A stretch of DNA of 64,000 nt from an uncultured Algimonas sp. (GCF_947498175.1 NZ_CANMJB010000002.1:248001-312000); one strand, 5' to 3'. Counted from the first letter of the stretch, positions 46,398 through 55,675 are shown. Numbers and translations: made by a program. Notes: a model not told the origin generated them from the sequence alone.

Positions 46398-46691
46398 ATG
46401 GCTGGTTCGAATTACGATCGTGGTGCGATGGAAATCGACGATCACAAGGAAACCTTTTCGGGCTTCATGAACATGTCCGTCTATGGCGGCGCGTCGATCA
46501 TCGTGGCGCTGCTGTTCCCGATCCTCGTGTTCGGCGTCAATCTGTCTTGGCTGACAGCCTTGATCGTCACCGTCGTGCTGGGCGTCATCATCGGCGTCGT
46601 CATGAAGTTCAAGGCGCAATGGTACGCGATCCTGATCGGTGTTTCGGTCCTGCTGGCCGTCATCGTCGGGTTGTTGACGCTGATCTTCTAG
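46398..46691 (+). CDS. aa3-type cytochrome c oxidase subunit IV
   Basis: 97-residue protein. The N-terminal part MAGSNYDRGAMEIDDHKETFSGFM is the recognisable start of alphaproteobacterial aa3 oxidase subunit IV, followed by hydrophobic helices. The unusually long hydrophobic C-terminus forms up to three helices. ATG 46398 fits homologues and has AAGGA upstream; ATG 46389 is in frame. The gene commonly sits upstream of pntAA in this class, as it does here. Confidence 0.88.
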   Translation: MAGSNYDRGAMEIDDHKETFSGFMNMSVYGGASIIVALLFPILVFGVNLSWLTALIVTVVLGVIIGVVMKFKAQWYAILIGVSVLLAVIVGLLTLIF

Positions 46692-46845
46692 AGCGTCTGC
46701 ACGCGCCAGACCGCGGCATATATATTCATCCGAAGCCCGTATTCGGAAAAAAGTTTTCCCGAACCCTGCCTTCCGATTGCGGATGCGTCCTCGTTCCGTC
46801 TAACAGTCGTACCGACTCGATGACGCAATCGCGAGGGGGAGTGTC

Positions 46846-47976
46846 GTGAAGATCACCGTGCTGAAAGACGCATCCGGGGCCGAGGCCCGCGTCGCGGCTA
46901 CCCCGGATACCGTCAAGACCTATGTCGAGGCCGGCCACGACGTCACGGTCGTGAAAGGCGCCGGCAAAGCCGCGACCTACGCCGATGCCTTGTATAAAGA
47001 GGTCGGCGCGAGCTTGGCCGCATCGAACAGTGCGGCCGTCAAGGCGGCGGACCTCGTTATGTCCGTCACGGGAGGCACGGCGAAACTGCTGGCCGGAATG
47101 AAGCGGGGCGCGGCCATCACCGGACTCCTCGCTCCGACGGACCGGCTGGATTATGTCGAGGCCGCTGCCAAGGCCGGAGTGATGGCCATCGCGCTAGAGT
47201 GGATTCCGCGCATCAGCCGCGCGCAGAGCATGGATGTCCTGTCGAGCCAGTCCAATCTGGCAGGCTACCGGTCGGTCGTCGAAGGGGCGGGTCTGTATGG
47301 CCGCGCCCTGCCGATGATGATGACGGCCGCGGGCACCATCGCCCCGGCCAAGATCTTCATCATGGGCGTCGGCGTGGCGGGACTGCAGGCCATTGCCACG
47401 GCGCGCAGGCTGGGGGCGGTGACGACGGCGACGGATGTGCGTCCCGCCACCAAGGAGCAGGTCGCCTCGCTCGGCGCCAAATTCATTGCCGTGGAAAACG
47501 ACGAGTTCCGCGAAGCCGAAACGGCGGGCGGCTATGCCAAGTCGATGAGCGAGGATTACCAGCGCCAGCAGGCGGCACTGACTGCCAGCCACATCGCCAA
47601 GCAGGATATCGTCGTCACCACAGCGCTGATTCCGGGCCGCGACGCGCCCATACTGGTAACGAAGGCGATGCTCGACACGATGCGGCCCGGTTCCGTGCTG
47701 GTCGATCTGGCGGTCGAACGTGGCGGCAATGTCGAGGGTGCGAAGCCCGGCGAGATCGTCACCACGAAACACGGGGTGCACATCGTCGGCTACCTCAACT
47801 GGCCGTCCCGCATGGCGGCGGATGCGTCCAGCATGTTCGCGCGCAATCTCAAGGCGCTTCTGCCTCTGTTGACTGCCGACGATGGATCCTTCGCGCCCGA
47901 CTGGGACGATGAAGTCATTCGGGGGGCGGCGCTCACCCGCGACGGCTCCGTCGTGAACGACCGATTGAAGGAGTAG
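46846..47976 (+). CDS. pntAA: NAD(P) transhydrogenase subunit alpha part 1 (PntAA)
   Basis: 376-residue NAD(H)-binding domain I of the proton-translocating transhydrogenase. N-terminal VLKDASGAEARVAATPDTVKTYVEAGH, the RxQDIxVLSSQSNLAGYRSVVE-like substrate segment, and the dinucleotide-fold IFIMGVGVAGLQAIATARRLGA are all visible. A GTG start has a strong GAGGGGG ribosome-binding site. It is cytoplasmic and works with PntAB and PntB to make NADPH at the expense of the proton gradient. Confidence 0.95.
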   Translation: MKITVLKDASGAEARVAATPDTVKTYVEAGHDVTVVKGAGKAATYADALYKEVGASLAASNSAAVKAADLVMSVTGGTAKLLAGMKRGAAITGLLAPTDRLDYVEAAAKAGVMAIALEWIPRISRAQSMDVLSSQSNLAGYRSVVEGAGLYGRALPMMMTAAGTIAPAKIFIMGVGVAGLQAIATARRLGAVTTATDVRPATKEQVASLGAKFIAVENDEFREAETAGGYAKSMSEDYQRQQAALTASHIAKQDIVVTTALIPGRDAPILVTKAMLDTMRPGSVLVDLAVERGGNVEGAKPGEIVTTKHGVHIVGYLNWPSRMAADASSMFARNLKALLPLLTADDGSFAPDWDDEVIRGAALTRDGSVVNDRLKE

Positions 47977-47980
47977 GGCA

Positions 47981-48310
47981 ATGACCCTCGCAATCATCTT
48001 GGCAGGCGGCGCGGCCGTCAGCCCGCTCGTCTTCCAGCTCGCCATCTTCGTGCTGGCGATCTTCGTGGGCTACTATGTCGTCTGGTCGGTGACGCCCGCG
48101 CTGCACACCCCGCTCATGGCCGTGACCAACGCCATCTCTTCCGTCATCATCGTCGGCGCGCTCATCGCGGTGGCGGCCGGGACGAAAGGCGGATCGCCCA
48201 TCTCGACCTGGACTGGCGTGATCGCGGTCGCGCTCTGTGCCGTGAACATCTTCGGCGGATTCCTCGTCACCCAGCGCATGCTGGCGATGTACAAAAAGAA
48301 GGAGCGCTAG
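47981..48310 (+). CDS. pntAB: NAD(P) transhydrogenase subunit alpha part 2 (PntAB)
   Basis: 109-residue membrane protein with four predicted helices, including the conserved YYVVWSVTPALHTPLMAVTNAISSVI segment (HTPLMSxTNAISG in the family). It forms part of the proton channel. It starts four bases after pntAA and ends one base before the next start. The extra 88-residue gene follows rather than pntB itself. Confidence 0.95.
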   Translation: MTLAIILAGGAAVSPLVFQLAIFVLAIFVGYYVVWSVTPALHTPLMAVTNAISSVIIVGALIAVAAGTKGGSPISTWTGVIAVALCAVNIFGGFLVTQRMLAMYKKKER

Positions 48311-48311
48311 G

Positions 48312-48578
48312 ATGGAGCGCTTTCCCGAATATACCGGTCTGTTGCTGGCCATTGCCGGCGTTGTCTGGCTTCTGTTGTACTGGCGGCGAGGGCTGCTCCG
48401 ACTCGCGCCCTTCGCCGTGACGCCTGTATTGGTTGCGCCTTTCATGTCCGCCTACGCGACCAACGCTGGCGCGAGACCTCTCGATTTGACCGATCTGCTT
48501 CTCATAGGTGTGGGGACCATATTCTTCGGTTTCATTGTTCCGGTCACCGGATATCGCACCGAAGGGAGGTCGGCATGA
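48312..48578 (+). CDS. 88-aa membrane protein inserted in the pnt operon
   Basis: Protein with three predicted membrane helices (about residues 8-24, 30-47 and 60-80), starting at ATG 48312 with AAGGAG eight bases upstream. Its stop overlaps the pntB start (ATGA). I do not recognise a family, and normal pntAB-pntB gene pairs have no gene between them. Tight coupling on both sides suggests it is translated with the transhydrogenase and might be an accessory membrane protein. Confidence 0.8.
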   Translation: MERFPEYTGLLLAIAGVVWLLLYWRRGLLRLAPFAVTPVLVAPFMSAYATNAGARPLDLTDLLLIGVGTIFFGFIVPVTGYRTEGRSA

Positions 48579-49981
48579 CTCTCTCCGCCGATCTAGCCGC
48601 GGTTCTCTACACCGTCTCCGCCATCCTCTTTATTCTCGCCTTGCGCGGGCTCAGTTCGCCGGAAACGTCCCGGCGCGGCAATCTCTACGGCATGGTCGGC
48701 ATCGGCGTCGCCATCGTCACGACCATACTGGTCGCCGGATTGGGCGGCCAAGGGCTGCTGCTCGTCGGGGCCGGTCTTGCGGTCGGTGGAGGCGTCGGGG
48801 CGGTGATCGCGCGCAAGATCCCCATGACCGACATGCCGCAGCTCGTCGCGGCCTTTCACAGCCTGGTCGGGCTGGCGGCGGTCCTGGTCGCGCTGGCGGC
48901 GTTCTTCTCGCCGGAGAGTTTCGGCATCGTCGGCGACGGCGGATTGATGAAGCCCGGCTCGTTGCTCGAACTTTCGCTCGGGGCAGGCATCGGCGCGATC
49001 ACCTTCACGGGCTCGCTGATCGCCTTCGCCAAGCTGAACGGCAACATGTCCGGCGCGCCGATCCTCTTGCCGGCGCGGCATCTCATCAACATCGCGCTGG
49101 CGGCGGCCTTCTTCTTCCTTGTCGGGATGATGATGAGCACGGGCGGCGCGGATCCGTGGATGATGTGGGCGCTGATCGGCTTGACGCTGATTCTTGGCTT
49201 CACGCTCATCATCCCGATCGGCGGCGCGGACATGCCGGTCGTGGTATCGATGCTCAACAGCTATTCCGGCTGGGCGGCGGCGGCGCTGGGCTTCACGCTG
49301 GGCAATCTGGCGCTGATCATCGTCGGCGCGCTGGTCGGCAGTTCCGGCGCGATCCTGTCATACATCATGTGCAAGGGCATGAACCGCAGCTTCGTCTCCG
49401 TTATTCTCGGCGGGTTCGGCGGCGACGCGGCCGCCGCGGTCGGCGACCGCGAAGAGCGTCCGATCAAGCGCGGAAGCGCTGAAGACGCGGCCTTCATCAT
49501 GAAGAATGCGTCCAAGGTCATCATCGTGCCGGGCTACGGCCTGGCCGTGGCGCAGGCGCAGCATGCCACACGCGAAATGGCCGATACGCTCAAGGAGGCG
49601 GGCGTCGACGTGGCCTACGCCATCCATCCCGTCGCGGGACGGATGCCAGGCCACATGAATGTGCTGCTGGCCGAAGCCAACGTGCCCTATGACGAGGTGT
49701 TCGAACTGGAAGACATCAACAGTGAATTCTCCAACGCCGATGTGGCCTTCGTCATCGGTGCCAACGACGTGACAAACCCGGCCGCCAAGACCGACCCGCA
49801 AAGCCCCATCGCCGGAATGCCGATCCTGGACGTGGACAAGGCTGCGACCGTTTTGTTCGTGAAGCGGTCTCTGTCGCCCGGCTATGCCGGGATCGACAAC
49901 GACCTGTTCTACGAGGACAAGACGATGATGCTGCTGTCGGAGGCCAAGAAGATGGTCGAGGAGATCATCAAGGCTTTGTAG
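48575..49981 (+). CDS. pntB: NAD(P) transhydrogenase subunit beta (PntB)
   Basis: 468-residue protein. The N-terminal half is the membrane domain II (for example NLYGMVGIGVAIVTTIL, MPQLVAAFHSLVGLAA and SFTLIIPIGGADMPVVVSMLNSYSGWAAAALGF). The C-terminal domain III binds NADP(H): IIVPGYGLAVAQAQHATREMA, HPVAGRMPGHMNVLLAEA and GANDVTNPAA. All regions are complete. With PntAA and PntAB it forms the inner-membrane transhydrogenase. Confidence 0.95.
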   Translation: MTLSADLAAVLYTVSAILFILALRGLSSPETSRRGNLYGMVGIGVAIVTTILVAGLGGQGLLLVGAGLAVGGGVGAVIARKIPMTDMPQLVAAFHSLVGLAAVLVALAAFFSPESFGIVGDGGLMKPGSLLELSLGAGIGAITFTGSLIAFAKLNGNMSGAPILLPARHLINIALAAAFFFLVGMMMSTGGADPWMMWALIGLTLILGFTLIIPIGGADMPVVVSMLNSYSGWAAAALGFTLGNLALIIVGALVGSSGAILSYIMCKGMNRSFVSVILGGFGGDAAAAVGDREERPIKRGSAEDAAFIMKNASKVIIVPGYGLAVAQAQHATREMADTLKEAGVDVAYAIHPVAGRMPGHMNVLLAEANVPYDEVFELEDINSEFSNADVAFVIGANDVTNPAAKTDPQSPIAGMPILDVDKAATVLFVKRSLSPGYAGIDNDLFYEDKTMMLLSEAKKMVEEIIKAL

Positions 49982-50187
49982 CGAACCGGTGCAGCCGGAA
50001 ATCTCGCGAGCGCTGCGAGCGGAGGATGCCGCAGTTTTATGGTTGCTGAAATCAGGTGAAGGCCTCAGCGAAAGGGCCTGCCATAACCTTGTGAAGAACG
50101 CCGTCGGAAGATCCTGTCAATAAATGCCGGGGTCCGGTACTTGCGAAGATCACATGATGCGGCGCCCATTGACGTTTCTCCAGACGA

Positions 50188-50814
50188 TCAAGCCTTGGTA
50201 GGTTTCATCCCCTGCCGCTCCAGCGCCAGCTGCACGCTCTCATCCTTTTCCATCTCGCGCTGATGCTCCGCCAGTTTCGGATAGTCTTCCAACTTGAGCG
50301 GAGTGCGTTCGATCCAGCGCATGACGATGTAGAGATAGGCGTCGGCGTAGGAGCGTTCGGGCAGCAGCCACGGGCCGTCGCTCTCTGCGACCCAGTCGTT
50401 CAGCCGTTTGAAGTGGCTGTCCAATCGGGCGTAGGTCTTGTGACGCACGATCTTTTCGCTCTGCGGTGTCTCTGCGAAGGTGCCGGGGGAGAAGTGGCCC
50501 TTGAAGGCGGCGTGGACTTCGGATGATAGGTAGGAGAGGGCTTCGGCCTCGCGATAGCCAAGCGGTGTATCGCGCGCGAACGCGTCTCCGCCGAACTTCG
50601 CGCCGATGAAGGCCAGGATGGCCGCACCTTCCGTCAGGACCGATCCGTCGTCGAAGACCAGCGCCGGCACCTGGCCGCGCGGATTGACGGCGAGATAGGC
50701 GTCGCTCTTATGATCGCCATAGGGCAGGTTCACGATCTCGATCGGAGCGTCTTCCCAAGCGACCGCGATATTCGGAGCCAGGGCGCAAGTGCCGGGCATG
50801 GTGTAAAGTTTCAT
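50188..50814 (-). CDS. beta-class glutathione S-transferase
   Basis: 208-residue GST. The thioredoxin-like N-terminal domain has MKLYTMPGTCALAPN with Cys10, the active-site residue of bacterial beta-class enzymes, and the cis-Pro region GQVPALVFDDGSVLTEGAAI. The helical C-terminal domain has the YADAYLYI N-cap motif. ATG 50814 has GGAGAC six bases upstream; the ORF is open further upstream but the family starts here. Confidence 0.92.
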   Translation of the reverse strand: MKLYTMPGTCALAPNIAVAWEDAPIEIVNLPYGDHKSDAYLAVNPRGQVPALVFDDGSVLTEGAAILAFIGAKFGGDAFARDTPLGYREAEALSYLSSEVHAAFKGHFSPGTFAETPQSEKIVRHKTYARLDSHFKRLNDWVAESDGPWLLPERSYADAYLYIVMRWIERTPLKLEDYPKLAEHQREMEKDESVQLALERQGMKPTKA

Positions 50815-50912
50815 GACTGTCTCCATTGGGGTCGTGGGTCTTCCGATGATCGCGGTCACGCCTTTATCAATGCCGGGGCGACGTCAATCGTTTCCGGCGC
50901 TATGCGCGCCGG

Positions 50913-51767
50913 ATGACGGCTCGCGCGACTATCCTGCTGACCGGCTTCGCCCTGTTTGCGTTTGCGGGAAATTCCGTATTGGCGCGTGCGGCGCTGATCG
51001 ACGGTATGATCGGGGTCGTTCCGTTCACGGCGATCCGCATTCTGTCGGGCGCGGTCGTGTTGGCCGCTTTGGTCGGCGGCGCGTCCGGACTGCGGTCCGG
51101 CAGCTGGGGCGGAGCGGCCTCACTGCTCGGATACGCCGCCCTATTCACATTGGCCTACTTGAAGCTCGATACAGGCATGGGCGCGCTGCTCCTGTTTGCG
51201 AGTGTGCAGATCACGATGATCGGATGGGGGGCGAGATCGGGGGAACGGCTCGGCCGCATTGCCGGTGTGGGTGTCTTGTTGGCCTTTGGGGGTTTGGTGG
51301 GATTGCTGCTGCCGGGTCAAGCACGGCCGGACATTCTGTCCGCCCTTCTGATGATCGCGTCGGGCGTGTGCTGGGGCGTCTATTCGCTGTTGGGGCGAGG
51401 TCCGGGTCGAGCGCTTCACGTAACGGCCGGAAATTTCATGCGGGCCAGCCTTCTCGGCGCGCCGCTCGTCGGGCTCGCTCTGTATACAGGAAGCGACACG
51501 AGCCTGACTGCGACCGGCGTCGGCCTGGCCGTGCTTTCCGGAGCTGTCACGTCCGGCCTTGGCTATGCGGTCTGGTATCGGGCGCTGCAGGGTTTGACGG
51601 CCAGCCGCGCCGGGATCGTGCAGCTCGCCGTTCCGCCGATGGCCGCGCTGGGAGGGGTCGTCCTGCTGAGCGAACCTCTTACGATGCGTTTGGTTGCGGC
51701 GAGCGCGATCATCCTGGCCGGGATCGCGCTCGCTATAGTCGGTCGCCCTCACTCGAACTCGAAATAG
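50913..51767 (+). CDS. EamA/DMT-family exporter
   Basis: 284-residue membrane protein with about ten helices in two EamA-type halves: N-terminal GFALFAFAGNSVLARAAL and FTAIRILSGAVVL, C-terminal GVCWGVYSLLGR and SGLGYAVWYRALQGLTASRAGIVQLAVPPMAALGGVVLLSEPL. Substrate unknown. It diverges from the GST gene and its 3' end overlaps the convergent pirin gene by 19 bases. Confidence 0.9.
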   Translation: MTARATILLTGFALFAFAGNSVLARAALIDGMIGVVPFTAIRILSGAVVLAALVGGASGLRSGSWGGAASLLGYAALFTLAYLKLDTGMGALLLFASVQITMIGWGARSGERLGRIAGVGVLLAFGGLVGLLLPGQARPDILSALLMIASGVCWGVYSLLGRGPGRALHVTAGNFMRASLLGAPLVGLALYTGSDTSLTATGVGLAVLSGAVTSGLGYAVWYRALQGLTASRAGIVQLAVPPMAALGGVVLLSEPLTMRLVAASAIILAGIALAIVGRPHSNSK

Positions 51768-52510
51768 AGCAGCTCGGCGTCTTCGGCTTCGCGGAACTCC
51801 AAACGCCCGTTCTCGCGGATGGCCAGACCGTCGCCGCGGCGCAGGGCCTGACCGTTCACCGTGATGGACCCGTCGGCCACCTGCACCCAGCCGCGCGACC
51901 CATCGCCCATCGCGTGGTCGAGTGTCTGGCCGTCACTGAGCGTCGCGGCGTAGATGTCGGCGTCGGCGCGCATCGCCATGGATCCGTCCCGACCGTCCGG
52001 CGACAGGAATAGAGCGAGCTTTCCATCCTTGTCGTCCGGCGCGATGTCGAGCGTGTCGTAACGCGGCGCGGCGCCCGACACGTTCGGGATCAGCCAGACC
52101 TGCAGAAAACGCATCGGTTCGTCTTGCGACGGGTTGAACTCACTGTGCGTCACGCCGGAACCGGCACTCATATATTGCACGCCGCCGGCCCGGACGGTCG
52201 ATCCGTTGCCCAGGCTGTCGCGGTGCTGCAACCCGCCTTCGAGGACATAGGAGAAGATTTCCGCGTCCCGGTGAGGGTGCATCGGAAAGCCGCCGCCACC
52301 CGCGACCCAGTCGTCATTGATGACGCGCAAGGCCTCGAAGCCCATATGGCCGGGATCATGATAGTTGGCGAAGGAGAAGCTGTGCGCGGAGCGCAGCCAG
52401 CCGTGATCGGCGGTGCCGCGGGCTTCCGCCGGGCGTAGCTTCAGGCCCCCGGCGAGTCCGGTTTCGATCATGTGCGTTCCTTTGCGGGCCGTGTTGGATA
52501 ATCGTGTCAT
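51749..52510 (-). CDS. pirin family protein
   Basis: 253-residue bicupin. The N-terminal cupin has the metal ligands of pirins: HPHRDAEIFSYVLEG and later GVTHSEFNPS (His, His, His, Glu). The C-terminal cupin is more divergent. Bacterial pirins such as YhhW can act as quercetinases or as redox-linked regulators. ATG 52510 follows AGGAGA. It is in the same direction as azoR, 25 bases downstream, so the two form an operon. Confidence 0.92.
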   Translation of the reverse strand: MTRLSNTARKGTHMIETGLAGGLKLRPAEARGTADHGWLRSAHSFSFANYHDPGHMGFEALRVINDDWVAGGGGFPMHPHRDAEIFSYVLEGGLQHRDSLGNGSTVRAGGVQYMSAGSGVTHSEFNPSQDEPMRFLQVWLIPNVSGAAPRYDTLDIAPDDKDGKLALFLSPDGRDGSMAMRADADIYAATLSDGQTLDHAMGDGSRGWVQVADGSITVNGQALRRGDGLAIRENGRLEFREAEDAELLYFEFE

Positions 52511-52534
52511 GGTCGTCTCCTGATGGTCGGAGGG

Positions 52535-53131
52535 TCAAGCCGCAAGCGCGCGGACTTGTTCCTGGGTTCGTTGCAGCTTGTCGGGCGGACTGGTCTTGAG
52601 TGCATCGGCGGCGACGATCTCCACGTCGGTGATGCCGATGAAGCCCAGGATGAAACGCATGTAGGGCGTGAGGAAATCGACCTCGCTGCCCATTTCCGTG
52701 CCGCCCGACGCCAGCAGCACGACGGCGCGCTTGCCGTGCAGTAGGCCTTCGAAACCCTGTTCGCCGTAGCGGAAGGTCCGCCCGGCGAAGACGATCTGAT
52801 CGATCCAGAGCTTCAGCGAAGCCGGGATGGTGAAATTATAGACCGGTGCGCCGATGACGAGCACGTCGCTACGCTCGATCTCGCCGATGAGTGTCTCCGA
52901 GATGGCGATCGCGGCGCGGTCTTCCGCCGTGCGGCCTTCAGGCGCAGTGTGGGCGGCGCGGATCCACGCTGGTGTGACGACGGGCAAGGGCTCGCTCACA
53001 TCTCGCGTCTCGACCCGCACGGGGCCGGTTTTCGCCAGATTGTCGATATAGAGATCCGTCAGACCCCGCGTGACCGACCCGTCCTGCAAGGCGGAGCTGT
53101 CGATCCGGAGTATGTTGAGCGGTTGGGTCAT
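52535..53131 (-). CDS. azoR: FMN-dependent NADH-azoreductase
   Basis: 198-residue flavodoxin-like reductase. N-terminal LNILRIDSSALQDGSVTRGL is the FMN phosphate loop; APVYNFTIPASLKLWIDQIVFAGRTFRY is the family's second signature; ASGGTEMG the third. It reduces quinones and azo compounds with NADH. ATG 53131 with AAGGA is preferred over upstream starts. It is transcribed divergently from a LysR regulator and with a pirin gene, a typical electrophile/quinone response unit. Confidence 0.92.
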   Translation of the reverse strand: MTQPLNILRIDSSALQDGSVTRGLTDLYIDNLAKTGPVRVETRDVSEPLPVVTPAWIRAAHTAPEGRTAEDRAAIAISETLIGEIERSDVLVIGAPVYNFTIPASLKLWIDQIVFAGRTFRYGEQGFEGLLHGKRAVVLLASGGTEMGSEVDFLTPYMRFILGFIGITDVEIVAADALKTSPPDKLQRTQEQVRALAA

Positions 53132-53230
53132 GGCTGGCATCCTTTGAAGAGATCGGAGAAGGGGTGGGTCCGATGATGGCGATTTAGGTGTTGCCGGTTT
53201 CATGCATAAGGGCGATTGATCTCAAGTCAT

Positions 53231-53249
53231 CGTTGCATTAATCGCAACG
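53231..53249. promoter_or_regulatory. LysR-type T-N11-A operator in the azoR/lysR divergent region
   Basis: CGTTGC and GCAACG form a 6-bp inverted repeat with a seven-base AT-rich spacer. It contains T-N11-A (53234 to 53246), the LysR-family consensus. It ends one base before the lysR start codon, so bound protein would block its own gene. Confidence 0.65.
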
Positions 53250-53250
53250 C

Positions 53251-54159
53251 ATGGATCGTTTCACCGAAGCCGAGATGTTCGTCCAGACGGTCGAGGCGGG
53301 CAGCATCACGGGCGCCGCCAAGGCCTTGTCGGTGGACAAGTCCGCGGTCTCGCGCCGACTCAAAGCTTTGGAAGCGCGGCTCGGCACGACGCTGATGAAC
53401 CGCTCCACCCGCACGCTGTCCCTGACCGAAGCGGGACGGACCTATCATACCCGCGCTCAGGAATTGCTGCGCGCCTGGCGGGAGATGGAAGACGATGCGA
53501 GCGGCGCGGATTGCGCATTGGCCGGTCCGATCCGGATTGCAGCGCCGCTCTCCTTCGGTCTGTCACAGCTCGGCCCGGTGCTGATCGACTTCCAATTGGA
53601 CCATGCGGATATCCAGCTCGACGTCGATTTTTCGGACCGGAAGGTCGACCTCGTCGCCGAGGGGTTCGACTTGGCCGTGCGGATCGGGCGTCTGGATGAC
53701 AGCGCGCTCATCGCGCGCAAGCTGGGCGATGTACGGATCATCTGTGCGGCATCGCCGGACTGGCTCGCGGCGCATGGCCCGGTGCGCTCGATCGACGAAC
53801 TGAACGGCGCGCCCGGCCTGCTTTATGGGCTGCGCCAAGGGCAGGGCTGGGCCTACCGTATGCCGGACGGTGCGACGGGCATGTTGCAGCTCGACCCCGT
53901 CATGCGCGCGGGCAATGGCGACTTCCTGCGCGATGCGGCGATCCGGGGTCTTGGTGTCGTCGTCGAACCGGATTTCATCCTTTGCGACGCCGTCCGGTCG
54001 GGACAACTGGTCGTGCTCCTGCCCGATCATGTTTTCGAAGCACCGTCCGTCTATGCCGTCTGGCCGCCGACGCGGCACTTGCCGCGGCGTGTCCGGGCGC
54101 TCGTCGAGCGGCTGTCCGACCGCTTCGGAGGCCGGGCGCCCTGGTCTTTGGACCTGTGA
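53251..54159 (+). CDS. LysR-family transcriptional regulator
   Basis: 302-residue regulator. The winged helix-turn-helix is at residues 1-62 (AGSITGAAKALSVDKSAVSRRLKALEARLG), followed by a linker helix and a periplasmic-binding-protein-like effector domain (IRIAAPLSFGLSQLGPVLIDF, DLAVRIGRL). The pattern fits regulators of quinone/electrophile reductases. Divergent from azoR with a shared operator, so it probably controls azoR and the pirin gene. Confidence 0.92.
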   Translation: MDRFTEAEMFVQTVEAGSITGAAKALSVDKSAVSRRLKALEARLGTTLMNRSTRTLSLTEAGRTYHTRAQELLRAWREMEDDASGADCALAGPIRIAAPLSFGLSQLGPVLIDFQLDHADIQLDVDFSDRKVDLVAEGFDLAVRIGRLDDSALIARKLGDVRIICAASPDWLAAHGPVRSIDELNGAPGLLYGLRQGQGWAYRMPDGATGMLQLDPVMRAGNGDFLRDAAIRGLGVVVEPDFILCDAVRSGQLVVLLPDHVFEAPSVYAVWPPTRHLPRRVRALVERLSDRFGGRAPWSLDL

Positions 54160-54413
54160 CAGTGAGGAGATTGGCACAAAGCAAAAAGACAGAGCAAAAA
54201 AAGGAATGCATCGGTGCAGATCCAGCGGACGTTCGGTCTGTCCGGCTCCAGTCCCCCATCCCGGTCTTGATGCGGATGAGCTCCAGAGGAGACATCAGTC
54301 CTAGCCTCTATCTCCGGGGATGGCCATGAGGGCAGTCTCTGGAGGCCCTGCATTCGATAAACACCGCAATGAGGCGATTTGCGGAAACTGCATCCGGCTT
54401 GCGCCGAACCGGA

Positions 54414-54770
54414 TCAGGCGAGGAGGGTTTCGACATCCTCGACGATGCGCTGGATCTGTACTGGCTTGTTGCGGATCAGCGGATCGTGATCGGCCAGCGC
54501 GTCGCGTACATCGGCGGCATTGCCGGTCAGGAACATGAAAGGCACGCCCTGGCGCGCCAGTTCGCGGGCGACGAATTCGGACGTGCCGCCGGTGACGTAG
54601 AAGTCGAGCAGAGCGCAATCCGGCGCATTGTCGTTATCGTTGAGCAGCTTCAAGGCTTCGGGAACGGAGGCGACAGGGCCGACAATGTCAAAGCCTGCGT
54701 CTTCCATGACACCTTCCATGTCGAGCGCGATGAAGGGATCGTCCTCCAATATCATCACGCGGTACGCCAT
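54414..54770 (-). CDS. single-domain response regulator (FAT GUY-like)
   Basis: 118-residue receiver domain without output domain: acidic pair in LEDDPFI, phosphoacceptor Asp in CALLDFYV, and the PFMFLTGN segment followed by IRNKPVQ. The PFxFxTG form resembles FAT GUY-type receivers that pass phosphate to PhyR-type systems, with Asn in place of the usual Tyr/Gly. ATG 54770 (MAYRVMILEDD) is preferred to a longer start at 54809. The HWE kinase at 41886 is a possible partner; that is inference. Confidence 0.82.
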   Translation of the reverse strand: MAYRVMILEDDPFIALDMEGVMEDAGFDIVGPVASVPEALKLLNDNDNAPDCALLDFYVTGGTSEFVARELARQGVPFMFLTGNAADVRDALADHDPLIRNKPVQIQRIVEDVETLLA

Positions 54771-54904
54771 GGGATGCCCGTTCGTCCTGGTTCGTGCCGG
54801 AAGTGACACAATAGCGAAATACCTGCCGATCTGACTCCGTTCCGGATTACTTGCCCAGAGATAACATCAATCAGGTTAATCTTCGGTTCCGTGCGGCGCC
54901 GAAG

Positions 54905-55675
54905 TCAGAATGCGGGCGGACGCTTTTCCATGAAAGCCGTATAGCCCTCCCGGAAATCGGTGCTGGAAAAGCCGTTCCGGAACAGGGTGCGCGTCTCGTC
55001 GCTCTGCTGCCGCTGGCCGGCGGCATAGGCGGCGAACAGCCGTTTCATCGCGCGGGCGCTCTGCGTCGATTGCGCGGCGAGCCCGGCGGCATATGTCGCG
55101 ACTTCGGTCTCCAGCTCGTCAGGCTTGACCACCTTGTTGACCAGGCCCGTCTTCTCCGCCCGCTTCGCCTTGATGGTCCGCGCGCTGAACAGCATGTCCT
55201 TGGCATGGGGCGCGCCGATCGCCTCGACCAGACGCGCCAGATCCGAAAACGGATAGACGAGGCCGAGCCGCGCCGGCGTGATCGCGAAGCGCGCGGTATT
55301 GTCCGCGAACCGGATATCGCAGGCCAGCGCCAGTCCCAGCCCGCCGCCGACACAGGCGCCGCGGATCGATGCGACCGTCGGCACGGGGAAGGCCGCCAAC
55401 GCGTCCAGCGCGGCCAAGATGTCGGCACTGATCCGCGCGCTCGACTCGGGCGTGGCATAGAGCGTGCCGAACTCGCTGATGTCGGCCCCGGCCGAAAAGT
55501 GCGCGCCCTCGCCCTGGACGATCAGGACCTTCGGCCCGGCGCGTTCCAGGTCGTCCAGCGTGCCGGGCAGGGCCGCCCACATGGCGGCCGTCACGGCATT
55601 GCGCCGCGCCGGTTGCGACAGGGTGAGGCGGGCGATCCGATCGTCGCCTATCTGAATGTCGAGCATGTCCGTCAT
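54905..55675 (-). CDS. enoyl-CoA hydratase/isomerase family protein
   Basis: 256-residue crotonase-fold protein. The CoA-binding loop HFSAGADISEFG and oxyanion-hole segment IRGACVGGGLGLALACDIRFA are present; FAITPARLGLVYPFSDLARL follows. The Glu pair of classical hydratases is not evident in the usual GGGxxxxxxxD region, so an isomerase or other crotonase activity is possible. Acts on acyl-CoA in the cytoplasm. Confidence 0.88.
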   Translation of the reverse strand: MTDMLDIQIGDDRIARLTLSQPARRNAVTAAMWAALPGTLDDLERAGPKVLIVQGEGAHFSAGADISEFGTLYATPESSARISADILAALDALAAFPVPTVASIRGACVGGGLGLALACDIRFADNTARFAITPARLGLVYPFSDLARLVEAIGAPHAKDMLFSARTIKAKRAEKTGLVNKVVKPDELETEVATYAAGLAAQSTQSARAMKRLFAAYAAGQRQQSDETRTLFRNGFSSTDFREGYTAFMEKRPPAF

